DNA of 64,000 bases from Ferruginibacter sp050611725 (GCF_050611725.1 NZ_JBODJB010000001.1:62001-126000), one strand, 5' to 3'; shown: positions 9,158 through 18,181, counted from the first letter of the stretch. Numbers and translations are program-made. Notes: a model not told the origin generated them from the sequence alone.

Positions 9158-10084
9158 ATGAATATTTCTGAAAAAAAATATTTTATAAAAAAATTAGCAA
9201 CCGATCTGGGATTTACTCATTGCGGTATTGCTAAAGCTGCACGGCTAGACGAAGATGCCCGTCGTTTAGAAAAATGGTTGAATAAGGGTATGCATGGCAA
9301 TATGCAATACATGGAAAACCATTTTGATCTTAGAACCGATCCGAATAAATTAGTACCCGGCGCCAAATCTGTAATTACATTATTATTAAATTACTTCCCA
9401 AATGAGCAGCAAAACAGCAACGCTCCTAAAATAGCCAAATATGCGCTGGGAAAGGATTACCATGAAGTGATCAGAGAAAAATTAAAAACATTTTTGCTTT
9501 TACTGAGAAAAGATATCGGCGAAATAAACGGCAGAGGTTTTGTTGATAGCGCTCCTGTGCTAGAAAGAACCTGGGCTCAAAAATCAGGGCTTGGCTGGAT
9601 CGGAAAAAACGGAAACATTATCAATAAGCAAAGTGGCAGTTTCTTCTTTATTGCTACACTAATCGTAGATATTGAATTAGCTTACGATGACCCATATGCG
9701 AAAGATTATTGTGGTACTTGTACAAATTGCATTGATCATTGCCCAACAGAAGCTATTTTACCGGATAAAGTAATTGACGGCAGCAAATGCATCTCCTATT
9801 TTACGATTGAGTTGAAAGATGCTTTGATCCCCGATACCATGAAAGGCAAATTTAACAACTGGATGTTTGGCTGCGATGTTTGTCAGGATGTTTGTCCCTG
9901 GAACAGATTTTCAAAATCAACCGAAGAAGCCAACTTCACACCTATCCGTGAAGTGCTCAATTTTTCTATTAATGATTGGGAAGAATTAACGGAGGAATCT
10001 TTTAAAAAAATATTCAGACATTCTCCTTTAAAAAGAAGTAAATGGCAGGGAATTAAAAGAAACCTACAATTTATACAACAATAA
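9158..10084 (+). CDS. queG: epoxyqueuosine reductase QueG
   Basis: 308 residues. N-terminal cobalamin-binding type domain (LGFTHCGIAKA, about 18-28), VDSAPVLERTWAQKSGLGWIG at about 129-149 containing the conserved Asp, then two [4Fe-4S] motifs CGTCTNCIDHCP (about 190) and CDVCQDVCPW (about 240). QueG catalyses the last step of queuosine formation in tRNA, reducing epoxyqueuosine with cobalamin. The usual C-terminal HEAT-like extension of longer homologues is absent, as in many short versions. It converges on the SRPBCC gene with a 3-nt gap. Confidence 0.95.
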   Translation: MNISEKKYFIKKLATDLGFTHCGIAKAARLDEDARRLEKWLNKGMHGNMQYMENHFDLRTDPNKLVPGAKSVITLLLNYFPNEQQNSNAPKIAKYALGKDYHEVIREKLKTFLLLLRKDIGEINGRGFVDSAPVLERTWAQKSGLGWIGKNGNIINKQSGSFFFIATLIVDIELAYDDPYAKDYCGTCTNCIDHCPTEAILPDKVIDGSKCISYFTIELKDALIPDTMKGKFNNWMFGCDVCQDVCPWNRFSKSTEEANFTPIREVLNFSINDWEELTEESFKKIFRHSPLKRSKWQGIKRNLQFIQQ

Positions 10085-10087
10085 TAG

Positions 10088-10615
10088 TTATAAGGCTTCT
10101 ACATATTTTTTCAAACTCTCCAGTGTAGTTTCATAACCCGGGCCGTAAATTTTATCGATGAAAATACCATAAAATTTTTCCCATGGATACCAATGTAGCT
10201 TTGTAAGTGATCTCCATTCTACCTGCAGCTGACCAGACTTCTGAACAGGAATGATATTTAGTTCATTTTCTATAGGATCATCTCCATGTGCCTGCATTGT
10301 AAATTTTATGGATGAAGAATCTGCAGTTGTAATGCGTATATGTGTTGTCTTACCCATGTAAGTTACATCGCAACACTTTCCGCTGTATACTGCAGGGTCA
10401 TCGCAATATGCAAGCACTGTACCATCTGCTTGTAATCCCGGATGCCACTCATGCCATTTTTTAACATTAGATAAATGATCATATAAAATGCTCTTGCTAC
10501 AGTTAATAACAGTGGCTCTCGATATCCTTACAGTTGATGGAATTAATAGTGAAAACAATGTTATCACTAAAAACAAAACAATTGAAACAAATAAAAATCC
10601 TTTTACTAAACGCAT
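10088..10615 (-). CDS. SRPBCC-type membrane-anchored protein
   Basis: 175 residues from the ATG at 10615, chosen because it begins one base after the stop of the upstream permease gene and is followed at once by a hydrophobic segment (residues 5-24). After it come ATVINCSKSILYDHLSNVKKWHEWHPG, the typical start of a polyketide-cyclase/SRPBCC lipid-binding domain, and a C-terminal helix GPGYETTLESLKKYVE. These proteins bind hydrophobic ligands; the ligand here is unknown. Organised as an operon with the ABC-2 type permease. Confidence 0.7.
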   Translation of the reverse strand: MRLVKGFLFVSIVLFLVITLFSLLIPSTVRISRATVINCSKSILYDHLSNVKKWHEWHPGLQADGTVLAYCDDPAVYSGKCCDVTYMGKTTHIRITTADSSSIKFTMQAHGDDPIENELNIIPVQKSGQLQVEWRSLTKLHWYPWEKFYGIFIDKIYGPGYETTLESLKKYVEAL

Positions 10616-10616
10616 A

Positions 10617-11729
10617 TTATTCCCATTTAAAAACTTTAACTGCAACTGCATAAACTACCACACCCCACAGCAATAAAATACCTATTTCATTTCTTACATC
10701 CCATAAATTTTGCCCTTCAAATGCAACTTCTCTCATGGCATTGTTCAAATGCGTGAGCGGCATTGCTTTTGATATTGGCTGTAACCATTTTGGGAAAACA
10801 TCTGCATTAAAAAAAGTACCACCTAATAAAAACTGTGGCAATGTTATAATATTTGCTATTGGAGGAATAGTACTGTCACTTTTTGCGATGCCACTAACAA
10901 TAAAACCAAATCCCATAAAAACCAATAATCCAACGAAACTCAAAAAAAGCATTTCAAACAAAGTTTGTACACCATTTACCAGTGTAAAACCAAATGCAAA
11001 CTTTCCTACTACAATAATAACTACAGCCGTTATCATTTGAAAAAGTACTCTTGCCAAACCTTCTCCCAAAACTATATACGTACGACTAATTGGTGTAGCA
11101 AAAAATCTTTTAAGTACTAATGTATTTCTTAGATTAAAGAACATGAATGCAACACCAAAAACACCTGAACTTAACAATGAGAATCCTAATTGTCCGGGTA
11201 AAATAAAATCGATCGTTTTATATTCCCTTATTTTTTCTATATCTCTTTCATAGTTAAAATCTGCCACTGCATACGTTGGTCGGTTCACATATTTTTCATT
11301 ACTGATCTTATTTACGATGGCATTTACAACCGGTAAAAATTGTGGCCATTTATCTCCGCTTGCAGTAGTACTTTTTATTGAATATGTATAAGCCGGTATT
11401 TGTGACGTGTTTTTTACAATACTAAGCACTCCAGTTATTTTCCCTTTTACCAAACTTGCTCTTAATTCTTTATCATCTGCAAAACGTACAATTTTGATTC
11501 GGCTATTTGTTTTTAATGAATCGTACAGTGCATTTGTAGTATCGCAATGCTTATCTAAGGCTATTTTATATACCGGCACCCCTCCATTATTGCCTATAAA
11601 ACCAAACACCAGAATGAATATAAAAGGAAAAGCAAATCCAAATACGACAGCTGACGGACTTCTGAAGATTGCCCTGACACTGGCTTTTGTTATTGCCAAC
11701 ATTGCTTTTAACTGGCTATATCCTTTCAT
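10617..11729 (-). CDS. ABC-2 type transporter permease
   Basis: 370 residues from the ATG at 11729. A TTG at 11753 lies within a -7 promoter box (CAAAGTTA on the + strand, 11751-11758), so it is rejected as start. One membrane segment near the N-terminus (VVFGFAFPFIFILVFGFIG), a large extracytoplasmic domain of about 150 residues, then five membrane segments with LPGQLGFSLLSSGVFG and the typical GTFFNADVFPKWLQPISKAMPLTHLN near the end. This fits the ABC-2 exporter fold of the DrrB/YhgE-like group. No ATP-binding subunit is encoded next to it, so its partner must be elsewhere. Substrate unknown. Confidence 0.85.
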   Translation of the reverse strand: MKGYSQLKAMLAITKASVRAIFRSPSAVVFGFAFPFIFILVFGFIGNNGGVPVYKIALDKHCDTTNALYDSLKTNSRIKIVRFADDKELRASLVKGKITGVLSIVKNTSQIPAYTYSIKSTTASGDKWPQFLPVVNAIVNKISNEKYVNRPTYAVADFNYERDIEKIREYKTIDFILPGQLGFSLLSSGVFGVAFMFFNLRNTLVLKRFFATPISRTYIVLGEGLARVLFQMITAVVIIVVGKFAFGFTLVNGVQTLFEMLFLSFVGLLVFMGFGFIVSGIAKSDSTIPPIANIITLPQFLLGGTFFNADVFPKWLQPISKAMPLTHLNNAMREVAFEGQNLWDVRNEIGILLLWGVVVYAVAVKVFKWE

Positions 11730-11780
11730 ACAGATTTTACATTGAGACGGCAAAGTTATTGGTAAAAGCGATAAAAAAAA

Positions 11781-11811
11781 TTTGAAATTAGCGACATTTG
11801 TCGTAAATTTG
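11781..11811 (+). promoter_or_regulatory. promoter of the Xre-RES-folK operon
   Basis: TTTG (11781-11784), 19-nt spacer, TAAATTTG (11804-11811): an exact match to the Bacteroidota -33/-7 consensus. The start of transcription would fall just before the ATG at 11819. Confidence 0.75.
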
Positions 11812-11821
11812 AAGACAAATG
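11795..11821. promoter_or_regulatory. inverted repeat over the -7 box, candidate autoregulatory operator
   Basis: CATTTGTC (11795-11802) and GACAAATG (11814-11821) form a perfect 8-bp inverted repeat with an 11-nt gap containing the -7 box. The right arm includes the first ATG of the antitoxin gene. Antitoxins of Xre-RES modules are known to repress their own promoters; this is the obvious candidate site. Confidence 0.55.
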
Positions 11822-12283
11822 ACGGGTATGAAAAAAAAGAAAGTCATAAAGCAGTATAAACCAAATGAGAATGAAGCCTTAAATAAGGCTGAAGAATCTA
11901 TTCCTGTGTTTTCTAAAAACATAAGAACACTGCCGGTTACCAAAGATTTCACATACGCCGAATTTAAAAAAATTGCCGATAAAGCTCCCTTCTCACAGGC
12001 CGAATGGGCCACTATTTTGCACCTCAGCGAACGTACCTTACAACGCTATGCCAAAAACAATGGAAGCTTTGCTGCTATTAATGCAGAACGAGCCATGCAA
12101 ATTGCTAAGGTTCTAAAAGAAGCAAAGATCACTTTCGGTTCTGTCGAAAAATTTTATGCTTGGATCAAACGTAATCCATATATGCTTGAAGGAAACTTAT
12201 CTTTCAATTCGCTTACAAGTTATGATGGCATTGAAAAAGTATTAACACAATTGGGAAGAATTCAACATGGAATTTTTGCATGA
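11819..12283 (+). CDS. Xre/MbcA/ParS-type antitoxin (DUF2384)
   Basis: 154 residues. N-terminal tail, helix-turn-helix region (FSQAEWATILHLSERTLQRYAK, about 60-81) and a C-terminal toxin-binding domain with INAERAMQIAKVLKEA and a G-S-V-E-KFYAWIKRNP motif, matching the Xre antitoxin of RES toxins. Its last bases overlap the toxin start as ATGA. Two starts are possible, 11819 and 11828; the first would be essentially leaderless given the promoter at 11781-11811. Role: neutralise the RES toxin and repress the operon. Confidence 0.88.
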   Translation: MTGMKKKKVIKQYKPNENEALNKAEESIPVFSKNIRTLPVTKDFTYAEFKKIADKAPFSQAEWATILHLSERTLQRYAKNNGSFAAINAERAMQIAKVLKEAKITFGSVEKFYAWIKRNPYMLEGNLSFNSLTSYDGIEKVLTQLGRIQHGIFA

Positions 12284-12735
12284 CAGTGTACAGAATCAGC
12301 AACTCCGCATTCAGTGATGATATCAGTGGTACTGGTGCAAAATTAAAGGGTGCCAGATGGAACTCTGTAGACGTGCCTATGCTATATACATCACAATTTA
12401 TTTCTTTGGCAGTTTTGGAAATGCTGGTAAATACTAACTTTAAAGATTATGCTATTCCTTTGGATCTAATGTATATTCAATTGCCTACTCAACCTTCTAT
12501 CGCTGAAATAAAATTAGAAAAATTAAAATCAAACTGGAGAGAAGATATTGAATTCACAAGATATATTGGAGACGAGTTCATCAAACAAAACAAAGCGTTG
12601 CTATTAAAAGTCCCCTCAGTAGTGATAAATGAAGAATACAATTATCTTGCTAATCCATTACATCCTGATTTTAAGAAAGTAAAACTTGTTAAAACAAAGT
12701 CTTTCTGGCCCGATAAAAGACTCTTTAGTATATGA
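12280..12735 (+). CDS. RES-domain toxin (predicted NAD+-degrading)
   Basis: 151 residues. The N-terminal VYRISNSAFSDDISGTGAKL and GARWNSVDVPMLYTS carry the Arg and Ser positions that, with a conserved Glu (LAVLEMLV), define the RES fold. RES toxins of this type deplete NAD+ by phosphorolysis or hydrolysis. The gene overlaps the antitoxin by 4 nt upstream and folK by 4 nt downstream (ATGA at 12732-12735), so all three are likely translated from one message. No truncation or frameshift is seen, so the toxin appears functional. Confidence 0.88.
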   Translation: MTVYRISNSAFSDDISGTGAKLKGARWNSVDVPMLYTSQFISLAVLEMLVNTNFKDYAIPLDLMYIQLPTQPSIAEIKLEKLKSNWREDIEFTRYIGDEFIKQNKALLLKVPSVVINEEYNYLANPLHPDFKKVKLVKTKSFWPDKRLFSI

Positions 12736-13214
12736 TCATAAAAACCTATTTACTTCTTGGCAGCAATATGGGCAACAGTAAAACACAATTATCTGTTGCT
12801 ATTAAACATATACAAAAAGAGATAGGAAAATTAATGCGACAATCCTCTTTATATCGAACTGCCGCATGGGGCAATACCGACCAACCGGATTTTTTAAATC
12901 AGGTAATTATTGTGGAATCAAAATTATCTGCGGAGCAAATGATAAAAAAAATTCTTGACATTGAAGAAAAAATGGGTCGAGTGAGAACCATAAAAAATGC
13001 TCCAAGGATCATTGACATTGATATTCTCTTTATCGAAAAAGCAATCATCAATAAAAAAAATCTGATAGTACCACATCCTGAAATTGCCAACAGAAAATTT
13101 GTACTTATACCTCTAAATGAGTTATCTCCCAACTTTAAACACCCCATATTAAACAAATCTATTCACCACTTATTAACGATTTGTAAAGACAGCCTGAATG
13201 TGAAAAAGTTTTGA
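12732..13214 (+). CDS. folK: 2-amino-4-hydroxy-6-hydroxymethyldihydropteridine pyrophosphokinase
   Basis: 160 residues, standard length. LLLGSNMGNSKTQL at the N-terminus, YRTAAWGNTDQPDFLNQV, and the signature APRIIDIDILF with the two metal-binding Asp residues, then VPHPEIANRKFVLIPL. FolK transfers pyrophosphate from ATP to the pterin in folate synthesis. Its start codon overlaps the RES toxin stop codon by 4 nt, so it lies in the toxin-antitoxin operon, an unusual position. The next gene, a deoxynucleoside kinase, is a frequent neighbour of folK in this phylum (recalled, not checked). Confidence 0.95.
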   Translation: MIIKTYLLLGSNMGNSKTQLSVAIKHIQKEIGKLMRQSSLYRTAAWGNTDQPDFLNQVIIVESKLSAEQMIKKILDIEEKMGRVRTIKNAPRIIDIDILFIEKAIINKKNLIVPHPEIANRKFVLIPLNELSPNFKHPILNKSIHHLLTICKDSLNVKKF

Positions 13215-13254
13215 TTGTTCAACTACGCTTTCAACTTATTTTGCAACAATAAGT

Positions 13255-13887
13255 ATGAAGTACAATTTTGTAACAATAGAAGGGAATATCGGGGCAGGTA
13301 AAACCACGCTAGCGCATTTATTAAGCAAACACTATAATGCCCGACTGATATTAGAGGAGTTTGCAGACAATCCTTTCTTACCCAAATTTTACGAAAATCA
13401 GGAGCAGTACGCATTTCCGCTAGAACTCTTCTTTATGGCAGAACGCTATAAGCAGTTGAAAGAATTATTACAGACCAAAGATATGTTTCAGCATATTACT
13501 ATTTCCGATTATCTCTTCACTAAATGCTTATTGTTTGCTAAAGTAAATTTGCCTGAAGAAGAATTCAGATTATATCAAAAGCTTTTTGAGATCATCAATC
13601 CACAGATCGTTCAACCCGATATTTTAATATACCTGCATACGCCTGTAAACAAATTACAAGAGAATATAAAAAAAAGGAACAGAGAATATGAGCAGGGCAT
13701 TCCCAATGAATATCTTTTCACCTTGCAGGAAACTTACACACAGTATATAAAACAGCATAATATAAAAACCATTTTTGTAGATGCTTCAAATGCAGACTTT
13801 TTAAATAATGATGAACACCTGAAAGTAATAACAGATGCATTGAATACCGAATTTGAAGAAGGCCAGCACTATCTTACTTTACCATAA
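13255..13887 (+). CDS. deoxynucleoside kinase
   Basis: 210 residues. P-loop GNIGAGKTT at residues 10-18, LEEFADNPFLPKFY (substrate-site Glu), ELFFMAERYKQL (the E-R of the family motif), SDYLFTKCLLFA, and the lid Arg region NIKKRNREYEQ. This is the dNK family (deoxyadenosine/deoxyguanosine kinase-like) that salvages deoxynucleosides to monophosphates. It follows folK after 40 nt in the same direction and is probably cotranscribed. Exact nucleoside preference is not readable. Confidence 0.92.
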   Translation: MKYNFVTIEGNIGAGKTTLAHLLSKHYNARLILEEFADNPFLPKFYENQEQYAFPLELFFMAERYKQLKELLQTKDMFQHITISDYLFTKCLLFAKVNLPEEEFRLYQKLFEIINPQIVQPDILIYLHTPVNKLQENIKKRNREYEQGIPNEYLFTLQETYTQYIKQHNIKTIFVDASNADFLNNDEHLKVITDALNTEFEEGQHYLTLP

Positions 13888-13944
13888 CTGCAATAGTTTA
13901 AATAACTTCGCATTCAACCTTGTTCACCCGAATAACCTTTACAC

Positions 13945-15174
13945 TTGAACTTAAATGCATTAACAGCCCTTAAAATCACTGAATTCAGAAATTTCATTCT
14001 GGGTAGGTTTGTATTTATTATGGGGCTACGCATGATGGGTACATTGGTAGCCTGGTGGATGTATGAATTAACAGGAGATGCTTTTTATATAGGTATGATC
14101 GGGCTTGCGGAAGCTGTTCCCGCTGTCGCATTATCATTGTATGCCGGCTATGTAATTGATAAGTCTGAGAAACGAATGTTGTTGCTTTTTACAACATTTT
14201 TGTATCTCGTTTGTACACTTGTTCTACTCGGTAGTTCTACAGACTGGTTTCGTTATGAATTTGGCGATAAACTTATCATCGTTCTTATTTATACAATCAT
14301 CTTTTTTACAGGAATCATCAGAGCCTTTGCTGGGCCAAGTTTTGGAGCAATCATTGCATCACTGGTTCCGAGAGAATTGCTTTCAACTGCATCGCAACTA
14401 AGTTCAAGCACTTGGCTAGTTGGCAGTATTATTGGCCATGCTATGGCAGGCTTTTTAATTGCCTGGTTAGGTGTAACGGGTACATTTGCCATCATCAGTG
14501 CATTAATATTTTCCGGCTGGATATTATTGAACAGATTAGAAGAAAAACCTCCCGGTATATCTGAAGAAAAGAAAACATTCGAGGCAATCAAAGAAGGACT
14601 TCAGTTCGTTTTTAAAACGAAAGAAGTTTTAGCGGCCCTATCATTAGATCTTTTTGCTGTATTGTTTGGTGGCGCCGTGGCGATGGTACCTGTTTATGCA
14701 AAAGATATTTTACATGTGGGGCCAATTGGTTTTGGTTGGTTGAATGCAGCTACCGATATCGGCGCAATAGCAATGGTGGTCTCTCTCACACTCAAGCCAA
14801 TGAAAAAAAGGCAAGGCATTAAACTCTTGTTGGCCGTTGCAGGTTTTGGTATTTGCATCATTGTATTCGGTATTTCGAAATGGTATTGGCTTTCTTTTGT
14901 TGCCTTATTTATTTCCGGCGTATTAGATGGTGTAAGTGTGGTAGTACGTGGAAATATTGTTCAATTAAAAACACCTGACCATCTTAGAGGCAGAGTGCTC
15001 AGTGTTAACTCAATGTTCATCAATTCATCCAATGAAATAGGTCAATTTGAAAGCGGCGTTGCGGCAAGACTAATGGGAGTGATCCCGTCTGTTGTATTTG
15101 GCGGCAGCATGACCGTATTAACAGTTATCATAACCTGGATAAAGGCTCCCTCATTAAAGAAATTAGAATATTAA
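13945..15174 (+). CDS. MFS transporter (MFS_3 / enterobactin-exporter-like)
   Basis: 409 residues, starting at TTG 13945, which gives the typical N-terminal sequence before the first membrane segment (FRNFILGRFVFIMGLRMMG). About 10-12 hydrophobic segments; the loop AGYVIDKSEKRM between segments 2 and 3 is the MFS motif A region, and the second half includes LRGRVLSVNSMFINSSNEIGQ, typical of MFS_3 exporters. Inner-membrane efflux carrier of unknown substrate. Not obviously linked functionally to its neighbours. Confidence 0.88.
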   Translation: MNLNALTALKITEFRNFILGRFVFIMGLRMMGTLVAWWMYELTGDAFYIGMIGLAEAVPAVALSLYAGYVIDKSEKRMLLLFTTFLYLVCTLVLLGSSTDWFRYEFGDKLIIVLIYTIIFFTGIIRAFAGPSFGAIIASLVPRELLSTASQLSSSTWLVGSIIGHAMAGFLIAWLGVTGTFAIISALIFSGWILLNRLEEKPPGISEEKKTFEAIKEGLQFVFKTKEVLAALSLDLFAVLFGGAVAMVPVYAKDILHVGPIGFGWLNAATDIGAIAMVVSLTLKPMKKRQGIKLLLAVAGFGICIIVFGISKWYWLSFVALFISGVLDGVSVVVRGNIVQLKTPDHLRGRVLSVNSMFINSSNEIGQFESGVAARLMGVIPSVVFGGSMTVLTVIITWIKAPSLKKLEY

Positions 15175-15201
15175 ATCGGCCGTTTTAAGTATAGAAAAGA
15201 G

Positions 15202-15209
15202 TACATTTG
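15202..15209 (+). promoter_or_regulatory. -7 box (TACATTTG) of the S1/P1 nuclease gene
   Basis: Perfect TAnnTTTG, 18 nt before the ATG at 15228. No good -33 TTTG at the usual distance. Confidence 0.4.
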
Positions 15210-15227
15210 AGTTGAAACAAACCTCAG

Positions 15228-16364
15228 ATGAAAGTATCATACCTCTACACAACATTGTGCCGCTTAGTGCGTCACGGCTTTTTAGCGCTTGTCTTATTTT
15301 TTTCGCTCTCACCTAAAAATGCTAATGCATGGGGCCCGAAAGGACACACTATTGTAGGACAAATTGCCATGCAATTATTAAGCGCTGAAGTTAGAGCAAA
15401 TGTATTGAGTGTTTTAAACGGAATGCCCATTGACACTGCTGCCAACTGGATGGATATTCAAAGATCCAATTCGGATTATGATTTCATGAAACCATGGCAC
15501 TATATTGATTTTGGGAAAGATGTAATTTATGCTCCTTCTACTGATGAAAATAGCGTAAACAAGATCATTGCGGTCTTTAATGAATTAAGACACAAACATG
15601 TGCTTTGTGATGAACAAATAAAAATGGATCTGTTGATTCTTATACATTTGATGGGTGATCTTAGTCAACCTTTACATAACGGTTATGATGATGACCTTGG
15701 CGGTAACAAAAGACCGGTACAACTTGATACATTAAAAACAAATCTGCACCATTTTTGGGATGAGAATATTATTGATCTGAGATCTATCACTTTTGAAGAT
15801 TGCATGGCCCTTTACAAAAGCATGGATGCAAATAAAATTGATTCCATTGAAGGCATTCATCCGGCTTTATGGATGAAAGAATCACGTTCGTTATTACCCA
15901 AAGTATATGACTTCAGCGAGTATATTATCACTGATGCTTATGTTGACAGAAGTGCTGCCATTGTAAAAAGACAATTACTGATAGCAGGTGTAAGACTTGC
16001 AAATATGTTGACAAAATTATTTACGCCTGAAGCCGCTCCTGTTGATGCAAAACTATTAGCCGCCAAATACAAAAATGGTATAGATGCGAAAGATGCAGCA
16101 GCCAGTATCGGTAAAAAAATTACGGCTTGCTCAAAAGTATTCGGTGTAAAATCTTTGGAAAATGTAACCTTTATTAATATGGGAGCTAAAGCCCCAAACA
16201 GCCCATTAACGATTGTTGTTTTTGCAAAAGATGTAAAGAATTTCAAACCATCTATTGAAGAACTTTATAACAACAAAAACATTTGTGTTATAGGAACGGT
16301 TGTTGAGTATAAAGGGAAAGTAGAAATTATTGTCAGCAGTCCAAGCGATATTATTGTTCAATAA
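15228..16364 (+). CDS. S1/P1-type zinc nuclease, secreted
   Basis: 378 residues. A signal peptide ends near NANA, leaving Trp35 at the mature N-terminus; S1/P1 nucleases use the N-terminal Trp as a zinc ligand. WGPKGHTIVGQIA (His ligand), WMDIQRSN (Asp), PWHYIDF (His), HLMGDLSQPLHNGYDDDLGGN (His-x3-Asp and His) and LHHFWDENI (His...Asp) supply the tri-zinc site in the family order. The last ~100 residues form an extra C-terminal region containing a conserved-looking ENVTFINMGAKAPNSPLTIVVF segment that resembles a small OB-like or DNA-binding fold. Likely degrades single-stranded nucleic acids in the periplasm or outside the cell. Confidence 0.92.
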   Translation: MKVSYLYTTLCRLVRHGFLALVLFFSLSPKNANAWGPKGHTIVGQIAMQLLSAEVRANVLSVLNGMPIDTAANWMDIQRSNSDYDFMKPWHYIDFGKDVIYAPSTDENSVNKIIAVFNELRHKHVLCDEQIKMDLLILIHLMGDLSQPLHNGYDDDLGGNKRPVQLDTLKTNLHHFWDENIIDLRSITFEDCMALYKSMDANKIDSIEGIHPALWMKESRSLLPKVYDFSEYIITDAYVDRSAAIVKRQLLIAGVRLANMLTKLFTPEAAPVDAKLLAAKYKNGIDAKDAAASIGKKITACSKVFGVKSLENVTFINMGAKAPNSPLTIVVFAKDVKNFKPSIEELYNNKNICVIGTVVEYKGKVEIIVSSPSDIIVQ

Positions 16365-16425
16365 TTCATTAAAGCATATTCATTGTTTTAGATAATTACT
16401 TATCTTTCGCCAACGACCTGCTTAT

Positions 16426-17694
16426 ATGACTAAAGATACATCTCCTATTACCACATATGTTGAAAGCACTACGCCACTCAAACAATTAGGCGTACTATCA
16501 TTACCGGTTATTGTTGGCGCCCTCGGCCTTTTTGTTGATGTATACGATCTTTTGCTTTTTGGTATTGTACGCAAACCCAGTCTTGAGGCTTTAGGCTTAA
16601 ATTCTGAGCAAGTGCTATCCCAGGGAGAATTTATTATTAGCGTACAAATGATCGGACTTGTTATCGGGGGTATTTTATGGGGTATACTCGGCGATAAAAA
16701 AGGAAGACTAAATGTTTTATTTGGTTCTATTCTTCTGTATTCATTGGCTAATATTACTAACGGCATGGTACAAACGATTCCGCAATACGTTATCACACGT
16801 TTTATTGCAGGTATCGGCTTAGCCGGAGAACTTGGTGCAAGTATAACCTTGGTTGCTGAATTGTTACCAAAAGAAAAAAGAGGTATCGCAGCATCGGTCA
16901 TTACAAGCTTTGGTGTATTTGGCGCCGTTGCAGCCTACCTGGTTTATCAAACCTTTCATGACTGGCGTTTAAGCTATTATATTGGCGGAGGAATGGGACT
17001 TTTGCTACTGTTTTTACGTGTAAGTATTTTTGAGAGCGGTATGTACGATGCCATTAAAAAAACAACAGTTGAAAGAGGAAACTTCTTGATGTTCTTTAAT
17101 AATAAAGATCGTTTTTTAAGATACCTCAAAGGTGTTGTTATTGGCTTACCTGTTTGGTTTGCAATTGGTGTACTTATTACTTTCTCTGATAAGTTTGCAA
17201 AAGAAATGGGTATCGAAAACATCGATCCCGGTAAAGCAATCATGTATCAATATTTTGCACTTTCCTTTGGCGACCTAACGGCAGGATTACTCAGTAATTA
17301 TTTAAAAAGCAGAAAAAAAGCCTTGTTTATTTTCTTCGGAATTCTTACAGTATTTATCATTTTATATTTCACACAACATGGCGGATCGGCACAAACAATG
17401 TATTGGCTTTGTGCCGGGTTAGGCTTTGGCTCAGGGTTTTCGGTTTTGTACATCACCATGTCTGCAGAACAATTTGGCATAAACCTAAGAGCTTCTGCGG
17501 CCATCTCCATACCTAATATGGTACGGGGTGGGCTACCACTGATCTTACTAATGTTTAAAGGCATCCGTTCTCTTACAGGAGATTATATTACAGGAGGATG
17601 TATCACTGGTTTCATCATTATGTCAATGGCAATCTGGGCAGGCTATTACACAAAAGAAAGTTTTGGAAAGGACTTGAATTTCTTAGAAAAGTAA
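16426..17694 (+). CDS. MFS transporter, metabolite:H+ symporter-like
   Basis: 422 residues with 12 predicted membrane segments. Motif A-like GILGDKKGRLNVLFGS between segments 2 and 3, followed by RFIAGIGLAGELGASITLVAELLPKEKRG, the segment 4-5 motif of the sugar/aromatic acid:H+ symporter branch. The conserved Asp in segment 1 (FVDVYDLLLFG) also fits this branch. Probable proton-coupled uptake of an organic acid or related small molecule; substrate unknown. It ends 4 nt before the convergent YkgJ-family gene. Confidence 0.88.
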   Translation: MTKDTSPITTYVESTTPLKQLGVLSLPVIVGALGLFVDVYDLLLFGIVRKPSLEALGLNSEQVLSQGEFIISVQMIGLVIGGILWGILGDKKGRLNVLFGSILLYSLANITNGMVQTIPQYVITRFIAGIGLAGELGASITLVAELLPKEKRGIAASVITSFGVFGAVAAYLVYQTFHDWRLSYYIGGGMGLLLLFLRVSIFESGMYDAIKKTTVERGNFLMFFNNKDRFLRYLKGVVIGLPVWFAIGVLITFSDKFAKEMGIENIDPGKAIMYQYFALSFGDLTAGLLSNYLKSRKKALFIFFGILTVFIILYFTQHGGSAQTMYWLCAGLGFGSGFSVLYITMSAEQFGINLRASAAISIPNMVRGGLPLILLMFKGIRSLTGDYITGGCITGFIIMSMAIWAGYYTKESFGKDLNFLEK

Positions 17695-17698
17695 GCAG

Positions 17699-18181
17699 CT
17701 ATTTTATTTCTATTAATTTTTCCAGCACATAATAAACTGCCGGACAAAAAGTAGAATTCTTTAATGTCAATGGCTGCCTTTTTAAGATCACATCTTCATC
17801 AGTATAAGGAAAACGTTCACAATCAGACGGACGAACATCATAAATACTACAGTAGTTATCATCCCCAAGAAAAGAGCACGGCGCCTGACGCATTACATAA
17901 TCACCTTCTTCATCAACCCTTAAATAAGTATTGATCAGATCGCCATCTTTCATTTTAAGATGTTTCGCTATTCGTTTAATATCTGGTGTTTTAAATCGTG
18001 GAGAATAGCCTTTACAACAGTTGCCGCATTGAAGGCAGTCAATTTTGCTAAACGCCTCATCATGCAATTCCGGCAAAGCTCTTAACACAGTATTTTTATT
18101 TGCCCTGTTAAGATACTGTTTATAGGCTTTCTGCCTTTCAATGGTCTTTTTCTCCCAATTATCTAGCAAATGTTCACTCAT
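17699..18181 (-). CDS. YkgJ-family cysteine cluster protein
   Basis: 160 residues. CLQCGNCCKG at about 46-55, then PCSFLGDDNYCSIYDVRPSDCERFPY further on, giving the C-x2-C-x2-CC ... C-x8-C-x8-C pattern of the YkgJ/UPF0153 family, thought to bind zinc or an iron-sulfur cluster. Cytoplasmic, single domain. Function is not established for the family. Divergent from gcvP. Confidence 0.88.
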   Translation of the reverse strand: MSEHLLDNWEKKTIERQKAYKQYLNRANKNTVLRALPELHDEAFSKIDCLQCGNCCKGYSPRFKTPDIKRIAKHLKMKDGDLINTYLRVDEEGDYVMRQAPCSFLGDDNYCSIYDVRPSDCERFPYTDEDVILKRQPLTLKNSTFCPAVYYVLEKLIEIK

